DNA of 38,718 nucleotides from Gammaproteobacteria bacterium (GTDB taxonomy: Bacteria; Pseudomonadota; Gammaproteobacteria; Pseudomonadales; Pseudomonadaceae). The position numbers were made by a program, and so were the translations under genes. Positions within the stretch are counted from its first letter, which is position 1. Each line of letters starts with the position of its first letter. The notes under the pieces are model-generated. The model was not told the origin of the DNA, ran no database searches, and was given only the letters and a program-made list of their open reading frames with translations. Shown here one piece after another: positions 34,898 through 38,718 of this stretch. The stretch lies in contig JAAYFD010000050.1 in NCBI GenBank assembly GCA_012728415.1, positions 1 to 38,718 of the forward strand, read 5' to 3'.

Positions 34898-34921
34898 GCC
34901 TGCCGGTCAGTCCGGTCAGGC
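34898..34921 (-). promoter_or_regulatory. rpsF leader hairpin, candidate S6:S18 autoregulatory site
   Basis: In the rpsF leader, GCCTG-A-CCGG pairs with CCGG-CAGGC around a 5-base ACTGA loop, giving a 9-bp stem with one bulged A, about 10 bases ahead of the Shine-Dalgarno. S6 leader RNAs with CCG-containing stems bind the S6-S18 complex in many bacteria; that this one does so is inference from position and the CCGG elements. Confidence 0.45.
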
Positions 34922-34974
34922 AAGGAGTGAATGAAATGTTTACTGCCGCTTTATCACGAACAATAAGGGCGCAT

Positions 34975-35003
34975 ATTCTACCCGAGCCCTGCAACTAGCG
35001 CAA
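34975..35003 (-). promoter_or_regulatory. Promoter of the rpsF operon
   Basis: On the minus strand TTGCGC (35003 to 34998), 17 bases, TAGAAT (34980 to 34975), then ATGCGCCC, a GC-rich start region of the kind seen at growth-rate-controlled promoters. It gives a leader of about 90 bases before rpsF. Confidence 0.65.
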
Positions 35004-35330
35004 TTGAACGCAGGCAACCAGTGATGCAATAGCGTCGCATGTCCCTTGCTCTGTTGTTCTTGCCTACATAGAGGTCCTGTCGCCCTGCAGTCCCACTACA
35101 GCTTTATCCCGCCGTCGCCTTGTCACATTGTCACATTGTCGTGATGCGTACCCGGCTTAAACAGCCATCCATTCAACTGGAGCGCCGTCATTGTGCGAAC
35201 CATTTGCTGTACGAGCCACTTCAGTGGCGATCCCATGGCACAAGCCAGACACAGCCTCCGGTCGCGGCTGAAGCCGCTCCAGCGGGAGAATCCGTCATAC
35301 AGTGGGAGCGGCGGTCAGCATCACTATGGA
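35004..35330. other. Intergenic region between rlmB and the rpsF promoter
   Basis: 327 bases without a gene. It contains the second REP-like pair (35213-35280) and, at about 35302-35320, a further GGGAGCGGCGGTCAGC that may be a decayed REP. No terminator with a T-run is visible after rlmB, so the REP structures may serve as its 3' end. Confidence 0.5.
35213..35280. repeat. REP-type inverted pair (REPIN-like), copy 2
   Basis: GAGCCACTTCAGTGGCGA (35213-35230) and, 30 bases on, GTCGCGGCTGAAGCCGCTCC (35261-35280). Both half-elements are the same two found at 30993-31053, but in swapped order, so that here they point toward each other while in copy 1 they point apart. Confidence 0.75.
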
Positions 35331-36071
35331 TCAGGTGCCGCGCTGACGGCGGACTTCAAACAGGCAAACCCCTGTTGCCACCGATACATTGAGGCTGCTG
35401 ACCGAACCCAGCATGGGCAGCTTGACCAGGTAATCGCAATTCTCGCGGGTCAGCCGGCGCATGCCCTTGCCTTCGGCCCCCATCACCAGTGCCAGCGGGC
35501 CACGCAGATCCTGCTGATAAATACTGGTTTCGGCCTCACCAGCAGTGCCGGCAATCCAGATGCCTTTTTTCTGCAAGCCTTGCAAGGTGCGTGACAGATT
35601 GGTTACCGCCACCAGCGGTACCACCTCGGCTGCACCACAGGCCACCTTGCGCACCGTTGCGTTAAGTGTCGCGGACTTGTCTTTGGGAATGATTACTGCA
35701 TGTACGCCGGCAGCATCGGCGGTACGCAAACAGGCACCCAGGTTGTGCGGGTCAGTCACCCCATCCAGAACCAGCAGCAACGGCGGCTCGCTGATGCGGT
35801 CAAGCAGCTCTTCGAGCATGTTCTCGCCCCACACCTGGCTCGGAGTTACCAGCGCCAGCACTCCCTGGTGCACACCGTTCACCCGCTCATCCAGGATGCT
35901 GCGCGCAACCTCACGCACCTCGATTTTCCGTCCCAGTGCCCGCTCACGCAACGCCGCCACACTGGCATCCTGCCGGCCCTGGGCCAGCCACAGCTGCCTG
36001 ACCCGCTTCGGGTGATGGGCCAGCAGCGCACTGACCGCATGGATGCCATAAACCTGTTCCAGATCACTCAT
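35331..36071 (-). CDS. rlmB: 23S rRNA (guanosine-2251-2'-O)-methyltransferase
   Basis: 246 residues. SPOUT methyltransferase acting on G2251 in the peptidyl-transferase P loop. N-terminal substrate-binding domain (VYGIHAVSALL), then the knot motifs DPHNLGACLRTADAAG, LVMGAEGKGM and LPMLGSVSSLNVSVATG. Its ATG at 36071 overlaps the end of rnr by 8 bases, so translation is probably coupled. rnr-rlmB is a conserved gammaproteobacterial pair. Confidence 0.96.
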   Translation of the reverse strand: MSDLEQVYGIHAVSALLAHHPKRVRQLWLAQGRQDASVAALRERALGRKIEVREVARSILDERVNGVHQGVLALVTPSQVWGENMLEELLDRISEPPLLLVLDGVTDPHNLGACLRTADAAGVHAVIIPKDKSATLNATVRKVACGAAEVVPLVAVTNLSRTLQGLQKKGIWIAGTAGEAETSIYQQDLRGPLALVMGAEGKGMRRLTRENCDYLVKLPMLGSVSSLNVSVATGVCLFEVRRQRGT

Positions 36072-38484
36072 AGTAGCCAGACTTCCTCGACTTGCTTACT
36101 GCTTTGCGCTTTTTCCCCTTGGCCGGTCTGGCTTTCTTGTCATCTGCTTGCCTGCCGCCTCCCCTTTTCTGGTCTGTTTTCCTGGCAGTTTTTTCCGCTC
36201 CGGCAGGTACTGCCCTCCTGGTCACCGGTGCCGACTGCTCGGCCATACTCAGCTCAAAATCGATCTTACGCTCATCAAGGTCAACCCGCGCCACGACCAC
36301 TTCAATGCTGTCGCCCAGTCGGTAACTGCGGCCACTGCGCTCACCCACCAGACGATGATAAACAGACTCGAAATGATAGTAATCGGCCGGCAAGGCCGTG
36401 ATATGCACCATGCCTTCAACGTAGATATCCTTGAGTTCGACAAACAATCCGAACCCGGTTACCGAAGTCACCACGCCGCTGTAGGTCTCCCCAATGCGCT
36501 CAAGCATGTACTCACACTTGAGCCAGGTCACTACGTCACGGGTTGCCTCATCAGCCCGGCGCTCGGTAACCGATACCTCGGCACCTATGGCTTCCAGCCG
36601 CGGCAAATCGTACGGGTAAATCCTGGCCTTGGGCAACGGCCCCGCTCCGGCACGCACCACATGCTCCGACTTGCGCCTGGAGCGGATTACACTGCGCACC
36701 GCACGATGATTGAGCAGGTCGGCATAACGGCGAATCGGCGAGGTAAAGTGGGTATAGGTTTCATAATTCAGGCCAAAATGGCCAATATCGTCAGGACTGT
36801 ACTCAGCCTGACTCAGCGAGCGCAGCATGACAGTCTGGATCAGGTCAAAATCAGGCCGCCCACGCACCTGCTCCAGCAGGCGCAGATAGTCCTGGGGCGC
36901 AGGCAGCTGCTTGCCCTTGTTCAGGCTCAGGCCCAGGGTACCCAGAAAACCCTGCAGCTTCTCCAGCTTGGCCTCGGGCGGACCATCGTGAATGCGATAC
37001 AGGCCTGGCAGCTTGTGGATATGCAAGAAATCCGCCATCGCCACATTGGCGCACAGCATGCATTCTTCAATCAGCTTATGAGCATCGTTACGCTCGGTTG
37101 GCAGGATCTCGGCAATCTTGCGATCATCGCCAAACACTATATAGGTTTCACGGGTCTCGAAGTCGATGGCGCCACGACGCTTGCGCTGCCTGGCCAGCGC
37201 CTGATACAAGTCATACAGCTGCTGCAGGTGGGGTACCAGTGCTTTGCGCCGCTTGCTGGCCGCCTTGCCCTCTCTGCTGCCGGGGCGCTCAAGTATGGCG
37301 CTGACCTCATCATAGGTCAGACGGCCATGGGAGCGGATTACTGCCTCATAAAATTTGTAATCCAGGATTCGTCCACTGCGCGCAACCTCTATCTGGCAAA
37401 CCATTGCCAGACGGTCAACATCAGGGTTGAGCGAGCACAAACCGTTGGACAATGCCTCTGGCAGCATCGGAATCACGCGCTCGGGAAAGTAGACCGAGTT
37501 GCCACGCTTTTCAGCTTCAGCATCCAGCGCCGAGCCGACCTGCACATAATGCGAGACATCAGCAATAGCCACATACAGTTGCCAGCCACCCTGACCGGGT
37601 ACACGTGACTGTTCACAGTAGACCGCATCGTCAAAGTCGCGTGCATCCGCACCATCAATCGTCACGAATGGCAGGTCACGCAAATCGACACGCCTGAGCT
37701 TGTCTTTTTCGGCAACCTCTTCCTTGAAACGCCCGGCTTCGGTCAATACTGCTTCTGGCCATTCGTGCGGAATGTCGTAATTGCGGATGGCAACATCAAT
37801 TTCCATGCCTGGCGCCATGTAATCACCCAGCACCCTTACCACCCTGCCCTGCGCTGGCATGCGTGCAGTAGGCCAGTGCGTAATCAACACCTCAACCAGC
37901 TGGCCAATTTCTGCACTACCCGACATGCCCGGGCTAATAATGATCTCATGCTGCATGCGGGTATTGTCTGGAATCACCAGGCCCAGCCCATTTTCTTCGT
38001 GGTAACGCCCCACCAGGCTTTCCCGTGCCCGCTCAACCACCTCGGCAATGACACCCTCTTTGCGACCGCGCTTGTCAAGACCGGTCACACGTACCAAAAC
38101 CCGGTCACCGTGAAACACACTACGCATCTGTACAGGGCTGAGAAAAATGTCATCACCCTCGCCTTCAGGCAGCAACCAGCCGAAACCGTCACGGTGGCCC
38201 TGCACCCGTCCGGCAACCAGGTCCAGTTTGTCAACCGGCGCATAAGCACCACGTCTGGTATAGACCACCTGGGCATCGCGCTCCATGGCGCGCAGGCGGC
38301 GCCGGATGGCTTCCACATCATCTTCATCGTGAAGACCGAATTCGGCGCAAAGCTGTTCTCGTGTAGCCGGAGCTCCGCGCTCGGCCAGGTGCTGCAATAT
38401 CAGGGTACGGCTGGGTATGGGATTTTCATATTTTTGCGCTTCTTGCGCGGCTTCGGGGTCCAGCCCCTGCCAGTTGGCTTTCAA
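36064..38484 (-). CDS. rnr: Ribonuclease R
   Basis: 806 residues. 3'-5' exoribonuclease that degrades structured RNA. Order: helix-turn-helix (about 25-90), two cold-shock/OB domains, RNB catalytic domain (about 265-590) with the metal-binding DGADARDFDDAV, S1 domain (about 645-730, GVVTSVTGFGLFVEL), and a Lys/Arg-rich C-terminal tail. The start is TTG at 38484, not ATG: it has AAGGAT 9 bases upstream and gives the expected MKANWQGLDPEA-type N-terminus. Transcribed divergently from tRNA-Leu. Confidence 0.96.
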   Translation of the reverse strand: MKANWQGLDPEAAQEAQKYENPIPSRTLILQHLAERGAPATREQLCAEFGLHDEDDVEAIRRRLRAMERDAQVVYTRRGAYAPVDKLDLVAGRVQGHRDGFGWLLPEGEGDDIFLSPVQMRSVFHGDRVLVRVTGLDKRGRKEGVIAEVVERARESLVGRYHEENGLGLVIPDNTRMQHEIIISPGMSGSAEIGQLVEVLITHWPTARMPAQGRVVRVLGDYMAPGMEIDVAIRNYDIPHEWPEAVLTEAGRFKEEVAEKDKLRRVDLRDLPFVTIDGADARDFDDAVYCEQSRVPGQGGWQLYVAIADVSHYVQVGSALDAEAEKRGNSVYFPERVIPMLPEALSNGLCSLNPDVDRLAMVCQIEVARSGRILDYKFYEAVIRSHGRLTYDEVSAILERPGSREGKAASKRRKALVPHLQQLYDLYQALARQRKRRGAIDFETRETYIVFGDDRKIAEILPTERNDAHKLIEECMLCANVAMADFLHIHKLPGLYRIHDGPPEAKLEKLQGFLGTLGLSLNKGKQLPAPQDYLRLLEQVRGRPDFDLIQTVMLRSLSQAEYSPDDIGHFGLNYETYTHFTSPIRRYADLLNHRAVRSVIRSRRKSEHVVRAGAGPLPKARIYPYDLPRLEAIGAEVSVTERRADEATRDVVTWLKCEYMLERIGETYSGVVTSVTGFGLFVELKDIYVEGMVHITALPADYYHFESVYHRLVGERSGRSYRLGDSIEVVVARVDLDERKIDFELSMAEQSAPVTRRAVPAGAEKTARKTDQKRGGGRQADDKKARPAKGKKRKAVSKSRKSGYYE

Positions 38485-38543
38485 AATTCAACTATCCTTA
38501 ATGGCTCTAAAAAAGAAATGCCCAGGTTTTTTTGCTCCAGGGC

Positions 38544-38572
38544 TTTACAAACATATCCGGGGGACGTATATT
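38544..38572 (+). promoter_or_regulatory. Promoter of tRNA-Leu
   Basis: TTTACA (38544-38549), 17 bases, TATATT (38567-38572): five of six matches in each hexamer. CTCGCCCGC follows, a GC-rich discriminator as at stable-RNA promoters. It sits in the 145-base divergent gap to rnr; on the minus strand TTGCAA and GAGAAT 18 bases apart (about 38571-38600) are a candidate rnr promoter overlapping it. Confidence 0.75.
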
Positions 38573-38629
38573 CTCGCCCGCACAACGCCAGAGTTGCAAT
38601 GCATATTGTGATGAATGATTGATGTTTGT

Positions 38630-38716
38630 GCCCAGGTGGTGGAATTGGTAGACACGCTAGTTTCAGGTACTAGTGGCTTAACGGCTGTGGAAGTTCGAGT
38701 CTTCTCCTGGGCACCA
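38630..38716 (+). tRNA. tRNA-Leu (CAG anticodon)
   Basis: 87 bases with a long variable arm, as in type II tRNAs. GCCCAGG (38630-38636) pairs with CCTGGGC (38706-38712); discriminator A and CCA follow. The anticodon loop TTCAGGT closed by CTAGT/ACTAG reads CAG. Same position upstream of rnr as in P. aeruginosa by recollection. Confidence 0.96.
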
Positions 38717-38718
38717 AA

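Noticed and set aside
36148..37608. Long open frame (486 codons) on the plus strand
   Set aside because: Antisense to rnr, whose frame is supported by all RNase R motifs; treated as a shadow.

Overview
The window is a stretch of gammaproteobacterial chromosome, very probably from a member of the Pseudomonadaceae. The gene orders hemA-prfA-prmC-moeB-murI, lolB-ispE-tRNA-Gln-prs-rplY-pth-ychF, dusB-fis-purH-purD and rnr-rlmB-rpsF-rpsR-(DUF2232)-rplI-dnaB, the presence of FimX, and the absence of priB between rpsF and rpsR are all Pseudomonas-like. By eye the base composition is moderately GC-rich, lower than in P. aeruginosa, so a marine or 'pertucinogena-type' lineage is possible; that refinement is a guess. 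Gene density is high. I see no transposase, prophage, CRISPR array or rRNA gene.

Layout. 1-157: a LexA-box promoter pointing out of the left edge, as expected for recA. 158-5424 (minus): pncC, murI, moeB, prmC, prfA, hemA, tightly packed and partly translationally coupled. 5425-5760: divergent promoter region. 5761-12561 (plus): TPR lipoprotein, lolB, ispE, tRNA-Gln, prs, rplY, pth, ychF, with terminators after tRNA-Gln, prs and ychF. 12843-19089: an alanine-metabolism island, with alr and the Na+/alanine symporter gene alsT on minus, and the Lrp-type regulator dadR, the D-amino-acid dehydrogenase dadA and a YkvI-type transporter on plus. 19104-20604 (minus): acpH, a small DUF2846 lipoprotein gene and a single initiator tRNA-fMet gene with a consensus promoter. 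20773-26542 (plus): DUF3087 membrane protein, psd, a 605-residue protein with a PilZ-like C-terminal segment, and fimX. 26625-30894 (plus): dusB-fis and purH-purD. 31160-38484 (minus): rnr-rlmB, rpsF-rpsR-DUF2232-rplI and dnaB. 38630-38716 (plus): tRNA-Leu(CAG).

How it works together. Most of the window is housekeeping: tetrapyrrole synthesis and translation termination (hemA/prfA/prmC), lipoprotein sorting, isoprenoid and nucleotide synthesis, ribosomal proteins and RNA maturation. The most interesting part is the alanine island. The promoters inferred for alsT and dadA are related sequences lying as inverted copies on either side of dadR, with identical -10 boxes and equal spacing, which suggests one regulator controlling uptake, racemisation and oxidation of alanine. 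It also holds a 0.3-kb alsT leader, a pair of TTGCGCAA palindromes upstream of alr, and an uncharacterised transporter next to dadA. A second point of interest is the conserved neighbour of fimX, whose C-terminal segment resembles a PilZ domain without the arginine motif. Two REP-like inverted repeat pairs flank the dnaB-rpsF block.
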